Source: Daldinia sp. FL1419 (Eukaryota > Ascomycota > Sordariomycetes > Xylariales > Hypoxylaceae). Taken from it: a stretch of DNA of 49,986 nucleotides. The notes under the pieces are model-generated. The model was not told the origin of the DNA, searched no databases, and saw only the letters and a list, made by a program, of their open reading frames with translations. Below, one piece after another: positions 31,263 to 41,084 of this stretch (position 1 is its first letter; the number at the start of each line of letters is the position of its first letter). The stretch spans positions 1-49,986 of the forward strand of contig MU623534.1 in the NCBI GenBank assembly GCA_025201765.1, read 5' to 3'. The position numbers were made by a program, and so were the translations under genes.

Positions 31263-33587
31263 ATGTCGACAGACCATCAGCAGCAGAGTAGTGCTGGGCC
31301 GGCATCCAAGCCGCCGCGGGTGCTTTCGTGCGTGCTGTGCCAACAGCGCAAAGTCAAGTGCGACAAGATCTTCCCGTGTGCGAACTGCGTGAGGGCTCGC
31401 GCGCAGTGCGTGCCGGCTACGCTTGCGCAGCCTCGTCGCCGCAGACGGTTCCCGAAGAGAGAACTGGTGGACCGGCTGCATCATTACGAGAATTTGCTCA
31501 GGGAGAATAACATACCGTTCGAGTCTCTGTACGGCGAGGACAGCAAGACTTCGGTTCCCCAGACGCCCCAGGATGCGTCGCCGAAGGGGTCGACGGGGAA
31601 AGATGATGCGGTAGCGAAGCACAAGATGTCGTATAGGCCGAAGTATGTCTTCTCTTTGCTTTGCGTCGACACAACAAGTTATTAATTTCATCGCAGAGAC
31701 ATATGGCGAGCTATGAGTCAAAAGGTAAGGCACAAATCTAGAATAGCAATACGTTTCCGCTAATCCTCGAAAGAAAGACCTCAGACTCGGAAGATGATGA
31801 CGTCGATGAAAGCGATGGTGATAATGATAGCGAATACTCCTTTAGAAAAGACGCTTTGCGCCAACCCATGATCACCAAGGTGTGGGATCGCATATACGAG
31901 AGCCAAGATAACAGTCACCTTCTCTTTGCCGCGCCTCAGACAAGTGATGATCTATCTACTATGCACCCGGAACATATCCAGATCTTCAGGCTCTGGCAGA
32001 TATACCTGGAGAATGTCGACCCTTTACTGAAAGTCACACACACGCCAACTTTACAGGCGCGCATTATCGAAGCTACAAGCCATCTCGCTAATATTGATCC
32101 TACGATGGAAGCCCTGATATTTAGCATCTACTGTATAGCTACGTTTAGCTTAACCAACGATGAGTGTGTCGCCTTCTTCATGGTGCCGAGGGACGAGCTT
32201 CTAGTTCGGTATCAGTTGGGATGCCGACAAGCGCTGCAGAACTGCAGGTTTTTACAGACTACAGACCGAGATTGCTTGACGGCATTATATCTCTACCTAG
32301 TAAGTCACTCTAATTACTTTTCTGTCCTATACCATCCCTAACGTGGTATAGATATCAATAAGACCAAAAGTAGACCCTCGATCTTTATCATCGATGCTCA
32401 GCATAGCGGTCCGTATCGGACGTCGTATGGGGATCCACGACGAGTCTACCTGTGCGAAGTTCACAGCTCTAGAGGCAGAGATGCGCCGGAGGTTATGGTG
32501 GTCCTTAATAATATTCGACAATCGAATCAACGAACTTTGCGACTACAAAGTTGCGTCGCTGGCTCCTACTTGGGACTGTAGGACTCCCCTAAACGTATAC
32601 GACTCGGAGATCAGACTGGAGATGAAGACTCCCTTAGCAATCCACGAGAAACCCACAGAGGCGCTCTTCGCCGTCGTACGCAGCGAGCTGGCCGATTTCG
32701 TCCGACATAGCTCCTTTCACCTCATGTTTACCAATCCGTCTCTAAGCACCATCGCGAAGAGTAATCGGCAAACCACCATCTCAGAAGAGGAAGAGCTCAA
32801 CGCCCTAGAAAGAAAGATAGAAGACAAGTATCTCGCCTTCTGCGACTTGGATATCCCGCTGCACTTTATGACAGTCTGGACCGCGCGGAGCTACCTCGCA
32901 AAAATTCGCTTATTGGACTACTACTCGCGACACCTAACGGCGGCAGCGCAACCCACAGAATCGCATCGAAACACGATCATCTCCTCCGCCCTGAGCATGC
33001 TCGAGTGCGACACGATGCTCATAACTTCGCCCATCGTGAAAGGGTACCGTTGGCTGGTTACCTACCACTTCCCGCTACCAGCGTATATCCACCTTCTTCA
33101 AAGCTTGAAGAGGCGACCTGGCGACGAGAGGGTTGGAAAGTCTTGGGAGGTAATGAGCAGCAATTACAAGGCCCGTTTTATGAGTGCGGAAGTTAACGAG
33201 GCTTTTTTCCATGTGTTCTCCCGGATTGTCCTTAGGGCTTGGGAGGCGCGAGAGGCGTTATCGAGACAAGAGGGCAAGCCCCTGGTTCCGCCACTGATTG
33301 TATCGGATATTCGAGATAAGGTGCAGCGGATGAAGTTGAATCGCCCCCAAGACAGTGAGACGGGGCAGTTCAGTGGCGGGGAGAGTGCCGGCAGCGCTGA
33401 CCTATTTCAGATGTCCACGCCCGTAAACTTTGGTAGTAGTTACGGGCAATCATACAGCATTGGAGAGCACAACTTCTCCACGAGCACGGGATTTTGGTAT
33501 AACTCTAACACACAAGACCAGGCAATGGTGGGCCTCATAAATTTTGATGAATTCGACTGGACGAATACCGGTTGGAACCCTACATGA
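31263..33587 (+). CDS. Zn2Cys6 (Gal4-type) fungal transcription factor
   Basis: Four exons (31263-31642, 31697-31724, 31778-32299, 32352-33587) give 721 residues. The binuclear zinc cluster is at 23-49 with cysteines at 23, 26, 33, 39, 42 and 49 (spacing 2-6-5-2-6), followed by a basic linker (RRRRRFPKR) and a short coiled coil (LVDRLHHYENLLRENN) for dimerisation. After an acidic Ser/Asp stretch comes the fungal middle homology region (about 200-450), with LWQIYLENVDPLLKVTH, the LSIAVRIGRRMGIH motif and EMRRRLWWSLIIFDNR. The C-terminus is Ser/Gly/Asn-rich. Such proteins bind CGG-type repeats and control pathway genes; the target is unknown. Exon 2 is only 28 nt. The exon 3 acceptor was chosen as the one restoring TSDSEDDD, since the neighbouring AG gives a stop. 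Its 3' end lies 75 bp from the convergent HET gene. Confidence 0.92.
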
Positions 33588-33662
33588 TTAGGTTAGACGG
33601 CTCCAGGAGTGGTCGCATTGGATAGTGTTGGTGTAAAATTATAATTGTAAAATAGGTAGAAT

Positions 33663-35612
33663 CTACACTAAGTCAATACACTTCAAATCCACTCCATGCT
33701 GCTTTAACGTATCCGGCCCTATAGTAACCCGTGCTCCGGGATGTTCCCGCAGGCGTTTGCGAAAGTCTTCGAGGTCTACCGGCAGTGTTTCTAAGCGTGG
33801 ATCCTCGTAGAATATCTCGCCCGAAGAGATATCTTGAAAGGCCGGAAAGTAAGAAGTGCCCAATTTTTCGTTACGGTTCTGGATTGCTCGGATACCGTTC
33901 GGCAGAGGGCCGAGAATAGCTTCACCGGCCATTAAGCCAAGCACGTAACATGCACAAACCACCTGGTATCTCTTATTACCTTGCGGTCGTAATAACAATG
34001 GACACCGGCAACCAAGTACAACATGGATCTCGTCACCGGGCCTTGCCGGCTCCAGAACCAGCCCCAAATAACCATTGGTGCACTGGAGGAGGTGGCTCCC
34101 ACCAGCGAAAGAAACTGCTATACGAAATTCGACAGCATCCAAGGTCCAGAAGTCTTCGTCGTTAATTTCATGAATGGTCATGATTCTTTCCACAAACTGT
34201 TTGATAGGCTCGAGATTTATAAAATGCGACGCAGGCGGCACGCTGATATCAGCTGCTCTCTCTGCTGTGAGTACTCTGGCGTACTCTTCAGCCGTGTGAT
34301 GCTCCTCCGCGTCTATACCTAATAACAAGGTCCGCAACTTCTGAACCGCGGAAGCTTCAGGCGGTTTACCGTAGTATGCTAATGGCGGGACTTGGTGAGA
34401 TTTTATCACAGCACATTTGGATATGCTCATGACTCTTAACACATTCGGCTGCGGGAATTCGAACCAGCCTCTCAACTGTGCGGAAGCCCTTTCTAAATGG
34501 GAAGATATAAGCTGACCAGGCGGTAGTGACCAATCAGGCACCCAACTGGGACATGGGCTCTGCTGGAGCTGACATTCGCGCAATATGTCTAAATTATTAT
34601 AGCTTTCGATCCAGTTTCGGACGACGATCGTGTAGAGCTTATCATAAGGTTGGGTATAATCTGGTGGGGGTATCAACGCCTTTTCCGAGTCCCCGAACAG
34701 AGCTCTGGTCGCATAGAGTCGGTCTCTCGGGTCTAGACATCGCGAATTCCCATAGAGCTGACGAAGGTTAAATAAGAAGGTGATTGGATTCTGGAAAATA
34801 AATCCGGAAAGAAAACCGAACCGCTCCGCGTATTGACTAAACAGATCGAACCATGGACACCGTTTTCTAGAGAGACATATTAGACCTCGTCGAAAAATTG
34901 ACCACTGTACTTGGCAAAAGCCACACATTATAACTGCGTCCGACCCGGCCAGATAAATCTCTTGTCTGATCCATAGTCTTTCGAACCACTCTCGAAACAT
35001 GAGATGGCAGATCGCGTGAAGATCTCTATCATTAAAGGGAAGGGAAATGTGATAATCACATATGCTAGGATCTTTACAACCTTCCGCGGGTCGTAAATCC
35101 CACGTGGCCGCATCAAGCTCAAGCTCAGATCCCACGTAGTCGACGAGATGCATAGCTTGATCGCTATCATTTTCTTCCGGCCCCAGCCAAGCAACCACCC
35201 GACGAGCAGATTGGTAAATCTCGCTCATCATGGCCACCTGTGGGCCTTTCTCGATTTCATCCGCTTGGTTAATGCAGAGCGCATCGATCCACATGACCCG
35301 GGGTTCACGAGCATAGCGCAGATGCCTTAGGGCAACGTCTAAGTTCCGAGTTATCCAAATATGCGTGAATTTGCTCTTGAAGATATTCCGTAGTCCGTTG
35401 GTTGTGGCGGAATCATCTTCACTAACGTTGACTCGCGTACGCCGTCTTTTCGGGCCCCATACATACGAGAGAGCTTCGTATTGTAACGTATCGTTTGGAA
35501 ATGTTGAGGTGCAGAATGAAATAACAATTTTGTCATTGAAATTTCCGGGATGGATGGTAACGAGTCTAATATAGCCCGGTTCTGGAAAGGGGCTATAACG
35601 GTAGAACACCAT
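33663..35612 (-). CDS. heterokaryon incompatibility (HET) domain protein
   Basis: A single exon on the minus strand codes 649 residues. The HET domain begins at YEALSYVWG (45-53). It continues through WITRNLDVALRHLR and MWIDALCINQ to QVAMMSEIYQSARRVVAWLGP, and a later block LWIRQEIYLAG. The rest, including DPRDRLYATRALFG and CPSWVPDWS, is the usual region following HET domains. The tail around 530-600 (PGDEIHVVLGCRCPLLLRP, VCACYVLGLMAGEA) matches the glycine-rich end common in this family. HET proteins trigger cell death on fusion of unlike individuals or take part in other innate immune-like responses. No NACHT, WD40 or ankyrin partner domain is fused here. No stop or frameshift interrupts it, so it looks functional. 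The start is the first ATG upstream of the conserved RYSPFPEPGYIRL. Confidence 0.92.
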   Translation of the reverse strand: MVFYRYSPFPEPGYIRLVTIHPGNFNDKIVISFCTSTFPNDTLQYEALSYVWGPKRRRTRVNVSEDDSATTNGLRNIFKSKFTHIWITRNLDVALRHLRYAREPRVMWIDALCINQADEIEKGPQVAMMSEIYQSARRVVAWLGPEENDSDQAMHLVDYVGSELELDAATWDLRPAEGCKDPSICDYHISLPFNDRDLHAICHLMFREWFERLWIRQEIYLAGSDAVIMCGFCQVQWSIFRRGLICLSRKRCPWFDLFSQYAERFGFLSGFIFQNPITFLFNLRQLYGNSRCLDPRDRLYATRALFGDSEKALIPPPDYTQPYDKLYTIVVRNWIESYNNLDILRECQLQQSPCPSWVPDWSLPPGQLISSHLERASAQLRGWFEFPQPNVLRVMSISKCAVIKSHQVPPLAYYGKPPEASAVQKLRTLLLGIDAEEHHTAEEYARVLTAERAADISVPPASHFINLEPIKQFVERIMTIHEINDEDFWTLDAVEFRIAVSFAGGSHLLQCTNGYLGLVLEPARPGDEIHVVLGCRCPLLLRPQGNKRYQVVCACYVLGLMAGEAILGPLPNGIRAIQNRNEKLGTSYFPAFQDISSGEIFYEDPRLETLPVDLEDFRKRLREHPGARVTIGPDTLKQHGVDLKCIDLV

Positions 35613-37152
35613 GATAAGGGTTGCTTCTATGCCGTGAGCGGGTACAGGCTACGGGTATAATATGTGCTCCATGGAAAGAAAATATAGGGCAGAGTTCTCA
35701 TCGACTTATATGATCTAAAGGTACGGGAGATGGATGGGGTACATGTATGGCAAGGGGTAAGCGCGTGTTTTGCCCAGCGCCAAATATTACCAACATGCAT
35801 AACTGCGTTTGAACGGCTTCTAAATCGAGCGATGTATTGTACATTCGTATACAGCTGAATTCGGCTCTCATCAATGTAAATTGCGTGACTGTGAAATGTT
35901 ATTCATCAAAAAGATATCCATTCTATAGACGGTCGGTTTACAATTCTGGATAACGAAGGAATTCCGTGACGCGTCTTTCATCCAACAAAATTCGAAGAGT
36001 CCTAGCCCCTTATTTTAAATAGATCAGGTGAAGTATTAGCATAAGGGAATCTGTCCAATTCAAGCGCAAAATCTTAATCTTTGGTTAGCAGACGGGTAGA
36101 ATAGCACTAGCTATGAAGTTATCTGAGCTTAGGCATTCTTAAGCTAGGAAAGAAGGGTAAGAGATGGTTGTCGGATGACAGGTTTCATGTGACTTTGCCA
36201 AGTTACGCGTATTCGTAGGCCTCCCAAAGCCAAAATAGCCAATAGCTTACTGCAATTTTAGGTATTTTCCTATTATGAGCATTGATAGCACTCAAGTTGA
36301 AGTAGATGACCCTTGAAGACGATGGGTATTATTTCTAGTACTAATTGTGCTCTGCCACTTAAATTAACTAGGTTAGTTATAAAGTTAATAACCAACTAAC
36401 TACCTACCTAGGCTTAACTAGTTAACTATCTTAATTGATAGTAAATAATCATACACCGCACAAGATAGTATAAGCGTATCAGTATCGCGAAGGCTACATG
36501 CATTACCTATGTGAATACCCCCATATATATTTATAGGTGGATCGGGCGGTTGGAAGCGGTCCCGAAATAGAATTTAACTTGTACGCGAGAGAGCAGTACG
36601 TACGTAGATCGAAAAGCATAGGACTTCTAGTGTCCATACCGCCCTCTACTGCCTCGCTACATACAGCCAAGTTTGAGTGGTGGGTTATATTCCTATTGCA
36701 ACCCTAAAGAACATAGGTACAAATGGTTCGTCAGCAATTTCCACATGGAGACCCTCTAGTTTCAGACCGCCAAGGGCTCAGCAACGGCTAGCATACACTA
36801 ATACAAACTTGGCAAAGCTTGGTGAGGCTTAGTCACTGAGGTTTTATTCAAAGACCCTGTGGAAATCTGGTGGAGACGTGCTGGAAGCTGTACGGCCCAA
36901 TAGAAATAGCTGTCGAGATCAAGGGTCCGGTTCGTTCTCGCTTTCGTCAAGCAGCATTCCGAGATGGGGTTTATTCCACGAGTCTTCATGAAATGGGGCT
37001 TCAGCTGAATAGGTTCGAAGAAGCTTATATAAATAAGCAGTGAACAGGTAAGTTCTGCTTCGGAATGGACATCTCAACTCACAACGATACTCGCACTTCA
37101 CTTCACTTACAATAGATCCAACTATATATTCTATTTTTCCTCAGTGTTCAAA
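35613..37152. other. intergenic between HET and DUF7702 genes
   Basis: About 1.5 kb without a supportable gene. A TTAACTAG/CTAACTAC/CCTACCTAGG-rich stretch lies at about 36366-36440. Short minus-strand frames (36798-37101) are not protein-like. The 40 nt before the next start are pyrimidine-rich (TATATTCTATTTTTCCTCAG). Confidence 0.45.
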
Positions 37153-37956
37153 ATGGCCCTAACTGAGCGGGATAACATCTCCATCGCGCAAATCGTCATT
37201 TACGCACCATCGCTATTTATCGCCATATGGCTATCGATACGCCACGGTTTTGGCCGCAGCTCGGGATGGCTCTATTTGATAATCTTCTCGTTGGCTCGCA
37301 TTATCGGAGCGGCGATGCAACTGGCCACCATATCGGACCCTACCAATCTTAGTCTTCGTGTCGGAGCGGCAACCTTACAAAACATCGGCTTGTCACCGCT
37401 AGTCATGGTCCTATTGGCTTTGATTGGACGAGCCTGCGGGAGTATCCAAAAGTCAACAACATCTCTCGTGACCGTGAATCGAATTCGGCTCATCAACCTC
37501 CTTGTGCTTGTGGGCTTGGTCCTGGGTTCAGTCGGCGGCAGTCAATCCGGGCAGAGTCTTGCCGAAACGGGGAAATATACTGTTTCCAGTCTCTCGCAGG
37601 TTGGCACGGGCCTGATGATCGCCGCATTCATACTACTAGCTATTTCGACTGCCGTCGTCGCAATGCAGTCGTCGTTTATGGAACCGGGGGAGAAGCGACT
37701 GGTTTTAGCCGTTGGTATTTCTCTTCCCTTCGTCCTCGTTCGACTTGCCTACTCGGCGGAATCTTTGTACGGACACAACCCGGCATTTAACCAAGTGGCG
37801 GGCGATGTGAACCTCCAACTCGGCATGTCTGTCATCGTGGAGATGATCGTGGTGGCCATTGTTGAAGGGATCGGGATGACTCTGCATAAGATCCCCAAGA
37901 ACGCAACTCAGCAATCAGACTCGGAAGCTGATTACGAAATGGTACGTCACAAATAA
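37153..37956 (+). CDS. fungal seven-helix membrane protein, DUF7702-like
   Basis: A single exon codes 267 residues with about seven hydrophobic helices. The first begins at IAQIVIYAPSLFIAIWLSIRHG; others include GWLYLIIFSLARIIGAAMQL, LQNIGLSPLVMVLLALIGRA, LINLLVLVGLVLGSVGG, GLMIAAFILLAISTAVVAM, LVLAVGISLPFVLVRLAYS and VIVEMIVVAIVEGIGMTLH. The pattern, with FALARIxG-like and RxxYS motifs, matches a fungal integral membrane family I know as DUF7702; the name is from memory. No enzymatic residue stands out and function is unknown. The upstream in-frame GTG at 37144 is not used as a start, and ATG at 37153 (AAAATGGCC) has good context. A CTCAG just before it could be an acceptor of a leader intron. 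Confidence 0.85.
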   Translation: MALTERDNISIAQIVIYAPSLFIAIWLSIRHGFGRSSGWLYLIIFSLARIIGAAMQLATISDPTNLSLRVGAATLQNIGLSPLVMVLLALIGRACGSIQKSTTSLVTVNRIRLINLLVLVGLVLGSVGGSQSGQSLAETGKYTVSSLSQVGTGLMIAAFILLAISTAVVAMQSSFMEPGEKRLVLAVGISLPFVLVRLAYSAESLYGHNPAFNQVAGDVNLQLGMSVIVEMIVVAIVEGIGMTLHKIPKNATQQSDSEADYEMVRHK

Positions 37957-38373
37957 ACGGCAACACTGCCGTTGGATTGAACGTGTTTCGAAACAGAGTA
38001 GTTATACGCAGCTATAGACCTTATTGTATAAGTAGTATTTGGTTCAAACTTGTAAATATGATGATAACGATAGCAAATAATAGCAAATAATATCAGGTAT
38101 ACAAACAAATTGTACTACTCGAACTTAAGAATAAACTTTAGTGAGATCCCGCTTCCCCTAAATTGCAAGGGTTCCCATTCTCTCGGGGTCCGCCAAGGCC
38201 TGGCCCGTCACGCTAGTAAGTATAGTACATGTTGAAGAGGGGCAACTAAAAAGTTGATAAATGCGGGCAGCCGCGGGGTACTTTGCAACTTTAGAAATTT
38301 TATCAATCTTCAAGTCAAGTTGAGCTTCACCTCCAACTTATATAAGGAGCTTTTTTCTACGTGGACTGTAAAT
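37957..38373. other. intergenic, promoter of KTI12
   Basis: It contains a short ATAGCAAATA direct repeat (about 38070-38090). No gene is seen. Confidence 0.4.
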
Positions 38374-39452
38374 ATGCCGGTAAGAATTTGGCAAATGGTG
38401 CGACTATAGACAGTATAGTATGAATTAACTGCGACTAGTTAATTATAGTCACGGGCCTCCCCACGTCCGGCAAGACCACGCGCGCGAAACAGCTGCACAA
38501 GTATCTCTCGGAGCGCATAGGAGACCAATCCTCGCCTGCTGCAGCCAAATACCGACTGCACTTGATTTCGGATCAGACGCTGTCAATATCTCGCTCCGTG
38601 TACGATCTATCGGCGACACCGGCGCATACACGCTCCGCCAATGCGTCCGAGAAGGACGCCCGCGCCGCTATCTACGGCGCTACCAAGCGCGTATTAAGCG
38701 ATCGCGATATAGTCATCCTCGACGGTCTCAATTACATCAAGGGCTGGCGGTATCAGCTGTTCTGCGAAGCCAAGGCTGTGCGCACGCCTAGCTGCGTTCT
38801 ACAAATCGGCTGTACAAAAGAGAAGGCCAAAGAAGTTAACGAAGAGAGATTACAACGGCGGAGCAATGGCACTGATAGCGCGGGGGATAAAGAGAAGAAT
38901 GTAGAAGGACAAGAGGATGAAGAAGGCCCTTATGAGCCCGAGAACTGGGAGAACCTTGTTTTTCGTTACGAGGAACCAAACCCTATGACGAGGTGGGATA
39001 GCCCGTTGTTTACGCTTATATGGGAAGATGGCGAGGAGCAAGCGAAACAAGTCTTCGACAGCATGTGGGATACTATTGCAGGAGAAGCGCGGAAACTGGT
39101 CCGGCCTAATCAGGCGACTGTCCAGCGGACCAGAGATACGGGTGGGGACTACTTATACGTTCTCGACCGGGAAACGCAGGAGATTGTCAAGAGGATACTG
39201 GATCAGCAAAGCGACGACGGCGGAGACGAAATAAAGATCTCTAGGAATAATGGAAAAAATGACGAGGACTTAGTCGTAGAGCTGCCAGCCGGGAAGAAAG
39301 TAGGCTTGCCCCAATTACAACGGTTACGGAGGGCTTATATGGGGTTGCATAGAGGCGGTATTGGTCTAGAGGGCGTTGGAAACATGGGACCGGAGAGGAT
39401 ACGAGAGACTTTCGTGAGTTATCTCAACGATGCTTTCGAAAGAGATGGTTGA
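38374..39452 (+). CDS. KTI12: KTI12, P-loop regulator of Elongator tRNA modification
   Basis: The large exon 38439-39452 opens directly with LIIVTGLPTSGKTTRAKQL, the KTI12 P-loop (Gly8 to Thr15), but has no usable start. Upstream, ATGCCG followed by GTAAGAAT at 38374-38381 supplies Met-Pro and a donor. A 59-nt intron ending GCGACTAG joins it in frame to give MPLIIVTGLP, the expected N-terminus. The product has 339 residues. Other marks are VILDGLNYIKGWRYQLFCEAKA (the Walker B-like and substrate segment) and the C-terminal LQRLRRAYMGLHR. KTI12 is an ATP-dependent, tRNA-binding partner of the Elongator complex, which modifies wobble uridines. An acidic, low-complexity insertion (about 150-185) is probably a loop. 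The first exon of only 6 nt would be missed by most gene finders. Confidence 0.92.
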
Positions 39453-39841
39453 AATGTCTCTTGCTGATACCTATTTCCCCTATATATTGATACCCCCCTT
39501 GACGTTATTCATACACGGCCTAGAAAGTCCTAGGAAATATGATCAAATATTTAAAACAAACTAACGATAATAATTGGCATTTATAGTATATAGTGTGGAA
39601 TGTCTTAATATGTAGAAGGCCTACGATCGATATCCGAATATTCCGCTTACCCCAATATGCCGCCGTATAATCCCTGTATCTGCATTATAAGTCCTAATAG
39701 CTCACTGCTCATCTTTGGCGCCTATATTATATTCTTATGTAAGACGTCTATAAAAGTAGTCCGTTCCCAATTCCCCCATATTCAATGAAGGTCCTTAGAA
39801 GTGTAAAGAATACATATCAACGCCGATCGCGATTCAAGATC
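39453..39841. other. intergenic, promoter of TDP2-like gene
   Basis: AT-rich spacer with TATATTGATA and TATAGTATATAG stretches near 39480-39590. An in-frame ATG at 39785 could extend the next gene by 19 residues. Confidence 0.4.
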
Positions 39842-40861
39842 ATGGAAGAACTCGTCAAGAAAGCAATCCAGCAAACCGAGGCTACCCGGAAGCACCCAAG
39901 CGCTGTTCCGTGGAAACCCGACCAGCCCTACGCACAGCCATTCTTTACTTTCGACCGCGCTAAAAAGACATGGGCGTCGGCGGAGCCGAAGCCGAAGCCG
40001 GTGCAGAACGGGGGCGGTGCAAGCGGGATTAATCGACTGAGGCTGTATAGCTGGAACATCGATTTCATGCTTCCGTTTGCGAAAGCGAGGATGGACGCCG
40101 CGCTAGACCATCTTAAGGGTCTAACGAGTGGTTTACCGTCTTCGACGGCCGCGGTTATCTTCTTGCAGGAGTGCATCGAGGAGGACCTGGATACGATTGG
40201 GGAGAAGGAGTGGGTTAGAGATGCGTTTCATAGGACGGATGCCGATGGGGGGAATTGGCAGGCCCATTACGGAACTACTACGCTGGTTGACCGACGGCTG
40301 GATATTACGGCTTGTTTCCGGGTGCATTATGAGAAGACCCGGATGGAGCGTGATGCTTTTGTCGTGGAGACGGTACTACATAGTCCTAGTGGTGAGCTGA
40401 AGACGATTCGCCTGTGTAATTCGCACCTCGAGTCCTTGGCCCTGGAACCCCCTTTCCGACCTGCGCAAGTTCAAGTCCTAGCCGAGCACATGCGGGCTCC
40501 TAATGTTCACGCGGCTCTTGCGGCGGGTGATTTCAATGCGATACAGCCCTTTGACCGGACATTGCACGCGGACAATGGGCTTAAGGATGCATACTTGGAG
40601 CTTGGGGGACAAGAGGATAGCGATGAGGGATACACGTGGGGACAGCAGGCTGCGACGGCGATGCGCGAGAGGTTCGGGTGCTCACGTATGGATAAGGTGT
40701 ATTTCACCGGTGGGCTGAAACTGCTGAGTTTTGAAAGATTCGGCGGGGACGTTGAGGTGAGTGATAAGGTGGAGAGAAAACAGATTGAGGAGTTGGGCTT
40801 TGAGAAGCCTTGGGTTACAGATCATTTGGGCGTTGTAGCCGAGTTCGAGGTGGTGGATTAG
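39842..40861 (+). CDS. TDP2-like endonuclease/exonuclease/phosphatase family phosphodiesterase
   Basis: A single exon codes 339 residues from ATG 39842 (ATCATGGAAG, good context), or 358 residues from the in-frame ATG at 39785. I prefer the shorter form because the family pattern begins around MEELVKKAIQ. The metal-dependent EEP fold is complete: SWNIDF at 70-75, LQE with Glu110, CNSHLES, GDFN at 229-232 and TDH at 326-328, which together are the TDP2 set (TWN, LQE, GDxN, SxH). TDP2 removes topoisomerase II peptides from 5' DNA ends, so DNA repair is likely but not proven; other EEP proteins act on RNA or lipids. A Pro/Lys linker (KPKPVQNGGG) separates an N-terminal helix from the catalytic domain. 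It follows KTI12 in the same direction. Confidence 0.9.
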   Translation: MEELVKKAIQQTEATRKHPSAVPWKPDQPYAQPFFTFDRAKKTWASAEPKPKPVQNGGGASGINRLRLYSWNIDFMLPFAKARMDAALDHLKGLTSGLPSSTAAVIFLQECIEEDLDTIGEKEWVRDAFHRTDADGGNWQAHYGTTTLVDRRLDITACFRVHYEKTRMERDAFVVETVLHSPSGELKTIRLCNSHLESLALEPPFRPAQVQVLAEHMRAPNVHAALAAGDFNAIQPFDRTLHADNGLKDAYLELGGQEDSDEGYTWGQQAATAMRERFGCSRMDKVYFTGGLKLLSFERFGGDVEVSDKVERKQIEELGFEKPWVTDHLGVVAEFEVVD

Positions 40862-41084
40862 GGAATGGCCGGTATCATAGGGAATAGGTACCAAAGTGTG
40901 AAGGGGTTACTTATAGTTACTCACAATGGTATAGTTATAGTTAACTGTACGTACTTATATTGGGTATCTAGATGCTTATTTACCAACTCTTCAATGTGGC
41001 CTTCCTTGGTCTTTGGATTATGATATATCACTAGGTTTCGGTATGCACCGCGCATATTTCAGCACTTATTCCTACGCAAATCTT

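Noticed and set aside
34440..34470. GAATTCGAACCAGCC resembling a reversed tRNA B box
   Set aside because: It lies inside the HET coding exon, with no A box or cloverleaf arms at the right distance.
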